Assembly (NCBI GenBank): GCA_022478985.1
Contig: JAKSZP010006685.1
Span: forward strand, 1 to 64,000
Length of the DNA stretch: 64,000 bases
Source: Massospora cicadina
Lineage: Eukaryota > Entomophthoromycota > Entomophthoromycetes > Entomophthorales > Entomophthoraceae
Direction of reading: 5' to 3'
The notes under the pieces are model-generated. The model saw only the letters and a program-made list of their open reading frames with translations, had not been told where the DNA came from and made no database searches. The translations under genes and the position numbers were made by a program. How positions within the stretch are numbered: the stretch's first letter is position 1; every line of letters starts with the position of its first letter. Below, in pieces: positions 34,595 through 43,925 of the stretch.

Positions 34595-35446
34595 TGTCAT
34601 GTGCACATGACATCATAGTGAGGACCAACCTCAAAGATATGGCTGGGCGCCGGGAGGCCCAGAAGGTGAAGCTACATACCCTCCATGACCTGAGGCACAC
34701 CTTAGACCAACGCTGGGTATGGGCAAAATACGCCCATGTTGGTACTAGTGGGGTTCCAAATGCCCAGCCCCTCACATCGGCCCAGGTGGTAAAACGGACA
34801 GGTTACCAAATTAAAACGGATGGTTCCATTTGGTTTGTCAAGGAATGGGGTTTCAAAACCCATTCCAATTATGAAACAACGCGTTTGGGTCAAATCAAAC
34901 TTCAATTGATCAATCAAGTGAAGTCAGTTTTAACTTATTTAACTAATTTGGATGAGAGTTTTGCCCTGTTGGTGAGTCAGTGCTTGGGTCCACTGCAGCA
35001 AACCCTGTATTCCCCTGATGATGCTTAAATGTGTTTCCTCAACCAACATTCCTTGTTGGTCAACTTCCAAAATAAACCTTTTCCCGTTTTACATTTTTAC
35101 TTTTATGACATTTTGAACGCTCCTGTGCGTGAAACTCTTCAAGGAGGACTTACACTCCATTAACCTTGCCATCGCAAATACTTTGAAGCTATCCCCTAGT
35201 GTACCGTTGGTTCGCCCAGGTTCCCTCTAACCTGGGTCGCTTATCCCCTTTCCCTTTGTGCACCACGTCGCTTTTGGTGTGTTATTTAATTTAAAATTCG
35301 CATTTTTATGCCTAAGTTGTTATTGCTCTAGCACTCTCTGCTGGGCTCTAATTACTTTAGCATTAATGGCTAGTTCCATGTCATTGGCCTGGTGCACCAC
35401 GCACTGCCACGCTGGGAACAGGAGAGGTATAGACATTCTCCTTACA
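34595..35446 (+). repeat. G5 5' LTR with an 18-bp terminal palindrome
   Basis: It begins with the perfect palindrome TGTCATGTGCACATGACA (34595-34612); the 3' LTR has the same core with one change. The end is CATTCTCCTTACA, against CACTCTCCTTTCA in the 3' copy. By eye the first ~230 columns differ from the 3' LTR at about 14%. No TGG-type primer-binding site follows; the next bases are TTAGTCGACCAACC. Confidence 0.9.
34618..35028 (+). CDS. LTR-borne ORF of G5, 136 codons, function unknown
   Basis: It opens 23 bases inside the LTR and is intact in the 5' copy. Readable blocks are HTLDQRWVWAKYAHVGTSG, YQIKTDGSIWFVKEWGFK and QVKSVLTYLTNLDESFALL. The 3' LTR copy (about 39717-40124) has the same reading with several stops, for example GVPNAQPLTSAQV kept exactly. 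A related YVVDERWVTAYPL frame lies near the start of the G3-type LTRs. I see no known domain or membrane segment. Being at the LTR start (U3 side), it would be transcribed only from the 3' LTR unless the promoter is unusually placed. Confidence 0.5.
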   Translation: MRTNLKDMAGRREAQKVKLHTLHDLRHTLDQRWVWAKYAHVGTSGVPNAQPLTSAQVVKRTGYQIKTDGSIWFVKEWGFKTHSNYETTRLGQIKLQLINQVKSVLTYLTNLDESFALLVSQCLGPLQQTLYSPDDA

Positions 35447-36760
35447 TTAGTCGACCAACCATTTTTTATGTGCACAAACTTTTTACGTGTGAAAATTTCT
35501 AAAGTAGAAACTTTGGGCGCCAGCTGTGGCCTTTGGCTGCCATTAGCCGCACCGCCGTTTCCTCTTTTTCCCAAAGGTTGGAGAAACTTGGCATTATTAG
35601 GGTTTCCTCCAATTGGAAAGTATCCACCCTTTGTGTTCATACCTGGTGAAATTGGATGATTCAATGTCCAAAAGTTGTGATTCCCCGACTTTCCACCAAA
35701 ATAATCAATTTTCATTCCAAGAAACAAGTTTTTCTTTGACAGCATGTTCAGACAATGCCGGCGGAATTGGCGCAGATGGGCCTGGGGGTGTTGGCATTGG
35801 ATAACGCTGGGCATTCTGTTGCATATAGGGGAAGAGGGTCATTCACGTCGGAAAACGCGGTTTATGATGAAAATTTTATCCAATCCTATGAGCCGTTTCT
35901 AAGCTTTTATGGCTTGGATGAGATCTCTATTCCCATATATCATATAACCCCTGAAACCCCTCGTTTGACCCCTACCATGATCCAGGGCACTCAGGAAGCA
36001 GAGAAGGAAATTCGTTTAAAATATGATAAAGTATATGCACCTGCAGAAGGCATGGTGGGGTATGTGGCCTCAGTATTAGGAGTGGCCAACTATACCTCCC
36101 CCTTTTTTGATTCCAAAACAGATTCTGATGGCTTTCTTGAGCCAGAGGAGGAATTTATTGGTGAGGTGTTGTCATTGTCCACAATAAATAATGACCATTC
36201 TGAGTATTTTCTACAGACTGCTACCCTCTCCTTCCCTTTAGGAAAGCTCACCACTACTATTTTGGTGGATACTGGCGCCTCTGGAAACTTTATGGAACAG
36301 TACCTAGCCGATTACCTGGGACTGAGTTACTTGCCAGGTGATATGGTTAGGGGAGGGGCGTCTAGGTAATCTCACTCTAAAGATCATTGGGACAGTGGAC
36401 TATCAGGTTTTCAAGTACCACTTGTCTGATCAATTAAGTTCTGTCAAAAACCTCCTGTTCCCTATCATTTTTGGTATGGAGTGGTGGCGAAAGCTTGATG
36501 TTAGAACCAACCTTAAGGAGAATACCTTGTCTCTCACCATGAAGAATGGTTGCACATTTGTTGTGCCTTTGTCAGAAGAGAACGCCCAGAGCGAATTGCC
36601 CCACTGGCTCCACATTTCCCTTATCGCCTTGCCTCATTGCGGAAGCCCTCATTGGAAGTTCCTATACCATCTTTCTTGGAGGGTTTGGAATCCTCTTTTG
36701 ATGCAGCATCTGCCAACGCACTCCCTGAGCACTCCGAGTTTAATTTGACTTCAAGCTCAC
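35447..36760 (+). pseudogene. G5 leader protein and protease
   Basis: The 204-codon frame 35755-36369 ends with LTTTILVDTGASGNFMEQYL (36265-36279 encode V-D-T-G-A), an intact retropepsin active site. The frame 36338-36748 continues the domain (LLFPIIFGMEWWRKLDV, the flap/ILG-like region and the WW-R-L block seen in G6). Upstream residues are acidic and hydrophobic (YEPFLSFYGLDEISIPIYH) with no knuckle or capsid. A frameshift of one step at 36340-36370 divides them. Confidence 0.8.
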
Positions 36761-36839
36761 AGTGGATCTGGTGTGTATATCTTCCCCCATTTACCCATTG
36801 ACTGTCCAGGAGGAAGAGGCGTTGGATGTGTGGGTGAAG

Positions 36840-37530
36840 GAATAGTAAGCCAAAGGTGCAATTTTTTAGCGTACCTCCCCTTTATGCTCCCCCCTTCTCT
36901 TTGTGGAGAAGTCTGATGGTACTTTACGCCCATGTGTGGACTATGTGAACCTTAACAACGTCACTGTACCAGACCTCCATCCCATTCCTTTGAATTCACA
37001 AATTGCGCGCTATGTGGAGAAGACGAAGGTCTTCTCCAAGATGGATTACCTCAATGCGTTTAATCAGATCCAGATAAAGAAGGGCCAGGAGTGGTTAGCC
37101 GCCTTCTGCACCAGAAAAGGAATATTTCAGTTTTGGGTCATGCCATTTGGGCTTAAGAATGCTTCTGCTATTTTTCAACGTCGCATTGATGCAGCGTTGG
37201 GGGACCTGTTAGGGGTATGCGTGGTTGCCTACATGGATGATATCCTGGTGTTTTACCCTGATCAGGAGTCCCATGCATTCCACAATGGCAAGTGGTGGAG
37301 CGGTTAAAGGCAGCCAGCCTTACGTTGAAAAAAAAACAAAGTGTGAGTTCTTCAAGTCCCAGGTCATGTTTCTGGACAACGTCGTGTTTGATCAGGGACA
37401 TATGATAACTCCAGACAAGGAGAAGGCGATTCGTGAGTGGGCTACTCCCACCTCAGTCAAGAATTAAGGAGCTTTTTGGGGACGTGTACGTTTCTCAAGA
37501 AGTTCACTCCCAATCTGTCTGAGGTGGCGG
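36840..37530 (+). pseudogene. G5 reverse transcriptase
   Basis: The 134-codon frame 36903-37307 reads EKSDGTLRPCVDYVNLNNVT, VFSKMDYLNAFNQIQIKKGQ (catalytic block A), FWVMPFGLKNASAIFQRRID and VVAYMDDILVFYPD (catalytic Y-M-D-D intact). A frameshift at 37285 moves into the next frame (37225-37467) with KKTKCEFFKSQVMFLDNVV. A stop follows in RIKELFGD. The catalytic residues survive, so decay is mild. Confidence 0.95.
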
Positions 37531-37539
37531 CTCCCTTAT

Positions 37540-38030
37540 AAAAGGCTAGCGGTGCCAAGGTGCTTCAGTGGTTCCTCATTTTTGAGGATGCTTTCCACGC
37601 AGTGAAGTGCACCCTGTTGTCCAGGTCTGTTCTTCGCCATGTCGACCCTTCAGAGGAGTTTATTGTGTTTGCTGATGCCTCCAGCTTCGCCATAGCAGCT
37701 GCTTGCTACAGATAGGCGAAGATGGGATAGAGCATCCAGTGGGATATTATTCTAGGAAAATGTCTCTGCCAGAGTTGAATTACGCCGTTTATGATAAGGA
37801 GTTATTGGCAGTGGTGGAGGCGCTGACTTATTAACGTCACCACTTGCATGGCTCATCACAACCTTTCCGGGTACATACAGACCACCAGCCTTGCTGTACT
37901 ACCGCGCTCATCATGTCCTAACCCAAGGCAGAATCGTTGGCATGAGACCCTGCCCAATTCGCATTCACGTATGAGTTCACCAAGGGCAAGGATAATGGTT
38001 TGGCGGATGCTTTGAGCCGCAACTCTGCTT
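37540..38030 (+). pseudogene. G5 RNase H
   Basis: FEDAFHAVKCTLLSRSVL (37570), [13 protein letters not shown] (37665, first Asp), [16 protein letters not shown] residues, [25 protein letters not shown] (37872) and finally DNGLADALSRN at 37988-38020. Single-base shifts break the frame near 37720 and 37830. Confidence 0.85.
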
Positions 38031-38339
38031 TAGCGCCCAATCCCAAGGAGGTAGAAGTTCAAAACACACAGGTGATAATTCCTCCAAGTAAACTTCTTCC
38101 TCAACGACCCTCTCCCCTGGCCAACGGGCCTGCGCTTGCACCTCTGGGAAATGTGGAGAAATATAGTATGTTCAGGAAGGTAGTCCTTTCTCAGCCGCTA
38201 GCAGCTGAATATACTATGTTACTTGCCAAGTGTAAGTTGAATCGAGAGGATCTCTCCAGGGGCTATCAAATGAAGGATGAGATGGTGTGGTTTTGGGGGC
38301 GCCTATGGTTCCTGATGGACCACTTCGCCTGGAATTCAT

Positions 38340-39190
38340 CTGGGACCATCATGATTGACTTATCATTGGTCATCCTAGTAAAGCGAAGACTTTAGAGTTA
38401 ATATGGCGCACATACAATTGGAAGGGCTTTCCTGCTCATGTGGGGCGGTATTGTAAGGAATGTTTAGTCTGAAACCAAATGAAGCCAAATCTTCAACCTT
38501 TAGCGGGGTTGTTAGTACTAGTCCAGAAAGCTGAGGGCCCTGGACTTCCCTATCGATGGATTTTATTGTAGAGCTACTTGTCTCAGATGGTTACGATGCC
38601 ATCATGTTGGTGGTGGACTGGTTTATAAAGTTCGTCCACTTCATTCCTTGCAGAACTACAATAACCGCAGCTGAGATGGCCAGACTTTTTGTCATGCATG
38701 TGTTTGCGCTCCATGGAGTTCCCCAAGATATTATCAATGACTGGGGACCCCAATTTACCTCTGTCTTTTGGGAATAGTTGTGAAGACCCTTCAGATTCGC
38801 CCTTGCCATTTGACTGCCAATCACCCACAATCAGATAGGTATACTTAACGAGTGAACCAGTGCTTGGAGAAGTTCCTGCGGTGTTACACCGCCGCGGATC
38901 ATTCATATTTGGCTTCTCACCTTCTCATGGCCCAGTTTAGCTACAACAATACCTTGCACTCCTCAATCAGTTGTTCCCCATTTTTCGCCAGCCATGGATT
39001 TAACCCCTCCTTTAACATGGAGCCCAGCAGTGGGTCTAAGAAGAAGCGGTGGTGGACTTTGCCAAGACAATCAAGAAGATCCACCAGGGAGTTTACACAA
39101 TCTTGGAGGCGGCTATGCAGGTATATAAGGAGAACGCTGATGGGAAGCGCTGAGTGGGTCCTGCATACAAAGAAGGGGATCTCGTGATGC
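38340..39190 (+). pseudogene. G5 integrase
   Basis: GHPSKAKTLELIWRTYNWKG and RYCKECLV (38370-38470) form the HHCC finger. The 73-codon frame 38556-38777 reads MDFIVELLVSDGYDAIMLVV (first Asp) and GVPQDIINDWGPQFTSVF (second Asp kept as ND). At 38820-38870 the Glu block is decayed, then LMAQFSYNNTLHSSISCSPF. A stop in WE-stop-L ends the main frame. Confidence 0.9.
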
Positions 39191-39692
39191 TTGATGCTCG
39201 TAACATCCCTATCAAGAAGCCATGTAAGAAGCTAGGACCAAAGAGGATTGGCCCTTACCGCGTTGTTAGAAAGGTGGGCCATGCCTCATACCAGCTAGAT
39301 CTCCCCCCTCATTCCAGATATTCTCTGTGTTTCATGAGAGCAAACTGACGTTGTTTGAGGTCCCACCACCAGAGACTCCTAAGGCCTATCTTGTGGATGG
39401 GGCGTCAGAGTGGGAGGTGGAAGAAATAGTTGCCTCCCGTCGCGTTAAAAGAAGACTCAAGTTCCTGGTATCCTGGAAGGGATTTGACGCTGCAGAGAAC
39501 AGTTGGGTTCCAGCGCATGACTGTGTGCATGCCCAAGATCTGATTAAAGCCTTCCACAAGCGTTTCCCCCAGGCTGCTGGATCCCAGCCTAAAATGAATG
39601 TTGCCACTATGAAGTTGGCCCCTGCCAACAAGAACTTTTCCCTTGTGCAAGCCCCTGGAGGGGGGTTGAGCCCCATCGGGAGGAGAGGGTAA
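39154..39692 (+). pseudogene. G5 integrase C-terminus and chromodomain
   Basis: Frame 39154-39348 carries the SH3-like tail (YKEGDLVMLDARNI, GPKRIGPYRVVRKVGHASYQ). Frame 39327-39692 carries the chromodomain at about 39405-39560: WEVEEIVASRRVKRRLKFLV, SWKGFDAAENSWVPAHDCVH and QDLIKAFHKRFP. It keeps the aromatic-cage-like W and the E-x-S/N-x-W-x-P block, close to other fungal chromoviruses. The two frames differ by one base. The frame ends right at the 3' LTR. Confidence 0.95.
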
Positions 39693-40544
39693 TTTCATGT
39701 GCACATGACATCATAGTGGGGACCAACCCCAAAAATAAGGCTGGGCGACAAGAGGACCAGAAGGTGAAGCTACAGACCTCCCTGACCTGAGGCACACCCT
39801 AGACCAACGCTGGGTACGGTCCAAATATGACCAGGTTGGTATTAGTGGGGTGCCAAATGCCCAGCCCCTCACATCAGCCCAGGTGTTAAAAGGGACATTA
39901 TACTGAATTAACGCGGACGGTTCCATTTGGTTTGTCAAGAAATGGGGTTTTGAAACCTGTTCCATTTACAAAACAATGCGTTCAGGTCGAATCTAACTTC
40001 AATTGATGACTCAAGTGAAGTCAGTTTTGGCTAATTTAACTATTTCAGATGAGAGCGTTGCCCTATTGGTGAGTCTGTGCTTAGGTCCACTGCAGCAAAC
40101 CCCATATTCCCCTTTTGATGCTTAGATGTGTTTTCCCCAACCAACATTCCTTGTTGGTCGACTTCCCAAATAAACCTTTTCCCATTTTACGTTTTTACTT
40201 TTATGATATTTCAAACGCTCTTGTGCGCGAACCTCTTTGAAGAATTCTTGAGCTCCATTAACCTTGTCATCACAAATACTTTGGAGTTATCCCCTAGTGC
40301 ACCGTTGGTTCGCCCAGGTTCCCTCTAACCTGGGTCGCTTATCCCCTTTCCATTTGTGAACCACGTCGCTTTTGGTGGTTCTTTTATTTTAAAATTCGCA
40401 TTTTTATGCCTAAGTTGTTATTGCTCCAGCACCCTCTGCTGGTCTCTAATTACTATAGCACTAACGGTTAGTTCCCTGGTGCTAGCCTGGTGCACCGTGC
40501 ACTGCCACGCTGGGAACAGGAGAGTTATAGACACTCTCCTTTCA
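39693..40544 (+). repeat. G5 3' LTR, 852 bp
   Basis: Starts TTTCATGTGCACATGACA, with one mutation in the terminal TG, and ends CACTCTCCTTTCA before the CCACC duplication. The length equals the 5' LTR. The LTR-borne ORF has stops here. Confidence 0.95.
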
Positions 40545-40549
40545 CCACC

Positions 40550-41690
40550 CCGCCATCACCAAACAAATCCCCCATGTGCTCACATTGCTGTAGCACCAGA
40601 ACATTTCTTTTGTAAATGAGTTGACAACGGTTAACAAATTTGTCCAGTCTGCTTTGGATTGTACAACTCTAAAAATCCTACTTCCATGCCGTTCCTACTG
40701 TTCCTATTTCAGAACCCTTATCAGAGGTAACTAAATGGGGTGTTTCGTTGCCACCACCTCCCCCAACTTCCTTGCTTGCTGGGCCAGAGCAGGAAATCTG
40801 CTCCCTCAATTCCTTCAGCCACACTCACCCACCTGCATTCCAACCATCAATTGGAATCAGGCTTGATTACTACTTACATCCACACAGCTCTCCATTTGCC
40901 AACTCCCACCCACCCTTATGCTGCCTCGCCAAAGCATGTTAACCAAAATCCTTGAGCCCTATTTGATAAGGTTGATGAATCAGGTAATAATGTCATTAAT
41001 GAAGCGGACAAATCTGTTACTGCTCTGTGGATTGGTATGACTTAAATAAAATTTTAAATTATGATTTTGAAATTGATCCCTCCCAGACATTATGCTCCTA
41101 AACCCAATGTCATCCTTTTCAAATGATCACCAGATTGCCTTAGCAGCGGTGGACTCGCCTCATTATTCACTCCTTAATAAAGCAACGGAAAATTTTTAGT
41201 AATTCTCAAAAAGGATTAATATGCTAACTCCTCCCTGATTCATCAGAGAAAGTGTGAAGAAAAGTCACTAAGTTGGCTTACACCGCTGACCACGCTGCAT
41301 CATATGTTGGTATCATTGCAACCTTTATCCCAAGAACTCTAATCACACAAAAAATATAGCCAATTTTACTCTACATCCAGATGCCTGCCTTCAAACTGAA
41401 CATCATCTCATAGAATATAATGAGGTTCTCCTCCAGGCTGATATTGTATTTACTAATAGATTTGTTGCAGCCTCAACCCCCACCATGTTGATGCCTCAAC
41501 GCCCTTGCTCTTAGCATATATTCGCCTCTTCAATAGTACCGCTTCTGCCATTGTGGTTCTGCACCTGAAAATGAGCCGCATGACCCTCCCTCTCCATCTT
41601 CCATGATAGTTAATAATCATTCACTCCCTGTCTGGTTAAAGTTCTTTTTTGTTTTGTTGATTGCCATTTGTTTTTTTATTTCAATTTATT
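40550..41690 (+). pseudogene. H3 ORF1-like remnant, second piece
   Basis: Continues the H5-like reading: HQTNPPCAHIAVAPEHFFCK matches the H5 region before the knuckle. The knuckle itself is lost near 40620-40660. Pro-rich frames follow at 40740-40955 (SIPSATLTHLHSNHQLESGL). No reading frame is long. The end around 41640-41690 is the H3 3' UTR, where H4 begins. Confidence 0.6.
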
Positions 41691-43600
41691 CAATAATTTA
41701 TTAGAGGTATGCCGATCAGGGGATGGACATTACTAAAATGGAAGTACCAAAACGAACCAAACCAAACATGGCCAACCGCCCAAAGTGAGCAGCTAAACAC
41801 ACAAAACGAGAAAACACCCATCCAGGTGGTACAGTGGTGAACCGCTTACCCCACCATGGCGGAAGGGGAAGGGGCTCATCTTCGGGTTCCTCATCATCAT
41901 ACAGAGTGTGGTACAAGGCAGAGAGCAAGGGCGTGGGGTTATCAGCAATACGCGGGGCGAGTTTGCAAAGGACCAGTTGTTCAGATAAATTCTTTTCAGA
42001 ATAAATAGCACCTAAGTAAGTGGACAAGCATTTTTTTGCTTCAATGTGGATGGCATTTGGGAGAGTAAAGTGGAGCTAGCACGGGTATATATTGGCTTGT
42101 ATTTTAAAGTGGAAATCACTTTCTGAATGGCATCTATGGCATGTTTGTAAAGCTTAATAATGGCGTTTTTTCTCTGTGAAGTCCAGTTCAGGGTGAGAAT
42201 GGGAGGGGGGGACATTTTTTAAGAATTACCACCGTGTGGTCAACAGCATTGTGGATGAAATGTGTGTCAGGTTGGGCAACAGCTGCACACCAATATGATG
42301 TTGGGTGCATAATAAATCACCATTTGGCCGTGGGACATAGATGTTCTGAGGGATCTCAACGGGGGTTTCTAACGGGATAAATTCTTATGTGTTGACTTCA
42401 GAGTCTTCAATCACATTACTCATTTCATTGGTTTCATCCAATGAGGTCTATGGGTCATGTTATACAAATCCTCGTTTTCCACAATAGGGGTGGCTGAGTC
42501 TGGAAAATGGGTTGGGGCACTGGATCAAACCGTTGTTTGAGCTGATTCATGATTGGTGGAAGCATTGGTGGCATGGGTTTAGGAGGGGCCTGTTTGGCTG
42601 CTGTGGGTGTGGGAGCGACAGGTTTTGGAGGAGGGGGTAGGTTGCACCACATTCTGAGAGGGCTGCGGGGCAGTCAGCGGATGGGAATCTGGTGGCCAAG
42701 TTTGCCAATGCGGTAGAAGCAACAAGGTGGGGGCAGCTAAACTTTGATTGATCTAACCTAAATCAGGATGATCAGACAGTTCGCCCGCTCTCAACATGGG
42801 CTCAAAACAGATGGTCAAGGGCAGATGCAACAAAGGCGTGAGGGGGAAGCTGCTCCACAATGTTAGTAAATCTAGGGTTGACCATGGCGAATACCCAAGG
42901 CCCAGCGAAGCATGTGGCTCCATTGAGGACCACAAATTGAAAATGTAACCAGCGCTGGAGGCTGCCAAACCTTTCATCAGCTCCTGATGGAGCACCGCCA
43001 GGGGAAGGTGAGTGAGAAACCTAGCAAACTAAACCACCAATGTGGTGTTATCAGGAAGCTGGGTGCGCGTTGTGGGAATTGGGATGCCCTGGAAAACCAG
43101 GGGCACAGTTGCTGCAGTGGCAGCATCAGCTTCACACATGAAACCTAGATTGAAATATCCTTTATAGTAGGTGGAGGTTGATGAACCTGACAGGTTGCAT
43201 CACCACCTGTGCCATTTCAATGATGGCTTTGTTTGCATATGGGAACAGCTTTCCATATATGACCCAAAGGCCAAAATGCATGTAAGGGCGGGTGAGCATG
43301 AGAGGGCAGTGGGGCACCATCAGGGATTGTGTGAGGTGGATGGTGAGATCCTTGGGCAGAAAAAACCAATCCAAGGATTTATTATTACTGGAAGAACCAG
43401 TCCAAGCGCATACCCCCCCCAAATAAAAACGCTGGGTGGGGTTTCACCTCTGCACCACATGGGAGCATCAGGCGGTGGGGCCATGGAATTCATTGGGTCA
43501 GTGCCATGGAAAATTGTATTCCAATTGGTTTTTAAAATAAATTTAAAATTTGCTTAAAAGTAGTTTTGAGCGGAACTTTTTTTGGGTTTTATTGCTTTTT
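41690..43600 (-). mobile_element. H4: near full-length half-LINE, minus strand, inserted in the 3' UTR of H3
   Basis: On the minus strand it reads YGKLFPYANKAIIEMAQVV (43.25 kb), GYFNLGFMCEADAATAATV, IPIPTTRTQLPDNTTLVV and THLPLAVLHQELMKGLA, then Pro-rich PPPKPVAPTPTAAKQAPPKP (42.6 kb) and LCKLAPRIADNPTPLLSALY (41.9 kb). H1 and H5 have the same order. The tail at about 41690-41735 is CCATCCCCTGATCGGCATAC, CTCTAATAAA. Boundaries are approximate; I could not define its duplication. Confidence 0.8.
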
Positions 43601-43665
43601 AATTGATGCTGTCTGTCCACTAGTCAGCATACCTCAAATAAGTTTTAATTTCTATATTGTTTTAT

Positions 43666-43925
43666 TGAACATTTGATAGCCCCTATTCTATACTAAATTG
43701 AAGTTACATCATTAATTTAATACCTCTTTTTGTTAATTGGCTTCAATATTTCCATTTCGCCATACTTAACATAGGATGGATACTTTAGGTGACAGATCCT
43801 AAGCGTGACTTGGCACCTCTGGAAAAAAGATGATATAAATGTAATGTTTTTAAGACTGCATAAGTATTGACTGTCAGGCTTATTAAGCACAGCTCTATTA
43901 AGTTACAAAAAGCATAAGCCCAACA
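43666..43925 (+). repeat. G4 3' LTR, second part
   Basis: Resumes the 3' LTR after H3 (TATATTGTTTTAT at 43653-43665 is the duplication) and ends AAGCCCAACA. At 43704-43727 it shows the m2 site without the insertion. Confidence 0.8.

Larger units (their letters stand above)
34595..40544 (+). mobile_element. G5: chromovirus with both 852-bp LTRs, youngest LTR element in the window
   Basis: 5' LTR 34595-35446, 3' LTR 39693-40544, exact 5-bp duplication CCACC at 34590-34594 and 40545-40549. Internal 35447-39692 (4246 bp) holds protease, RT, RNase H, integrase and chromodomain. No CCHC gag is visible in the 0.8 kb between LTR and protease. The frames are longer and closer to consensus than elsewhere, though stops are present. 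It sits inside half-LINE H3. Confidence 0.95.
34357..43652 (+). mobile_element. H3: 5'-truncated half-LINE, split by G5 and H4
   Basis: Pieces are 34357-34594, 40550 to about 41690 and about 43600-43652. TATACTGTTTTAT (34344-34356) and TATATTGTTTTAT (43653-43665) are its duplications. The first piece matches half-LINE H5 from TCAATTTTAAAAAAA through CTGGTGG and GGGGCAGAGCGCCTTGCTGC. The second resumes at the same point of H5 (ACCAGAACATTTCTTTTG) after G5. The last piece holds the tail GTCAGCATACCTCAAATAAG. The ORF1-like frame is broken. Confidence 0.85.
24529..43925 (+). mobile_element. G4: Ty3/gypsy element with heavy nested insertions
   Basis: LTRs are 24529-25311 and 33854-34356 plus 43666-43925. 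Flanking 5-mers are ATGGT (24524-24528) and ATGAT (43926-43930), a target duplication with one change. The internal order is primer-binding site, gag, protease region, dUTPase-like, RT, RNase H, integrase, polypurine tract. Insertions inside it are m2, a solo LTR, L2, m3, H3, G5 and H4. Without them G4 is about 8.3 kb. It is inserted in G2. Confidence 0.85.

Noticed and set aside
35320..35814. 164-codon minus-strand ORF
   Set aside because: It straddles the G5 LTR boundary and is antisense to the leader, with no domain; most likely chance.
38500..38530. Fourth micro-insertion (TTAGTACTAGTCC)
   Set aside because: No A tail and no flanking duplication; it is part of the G5 integrase region.
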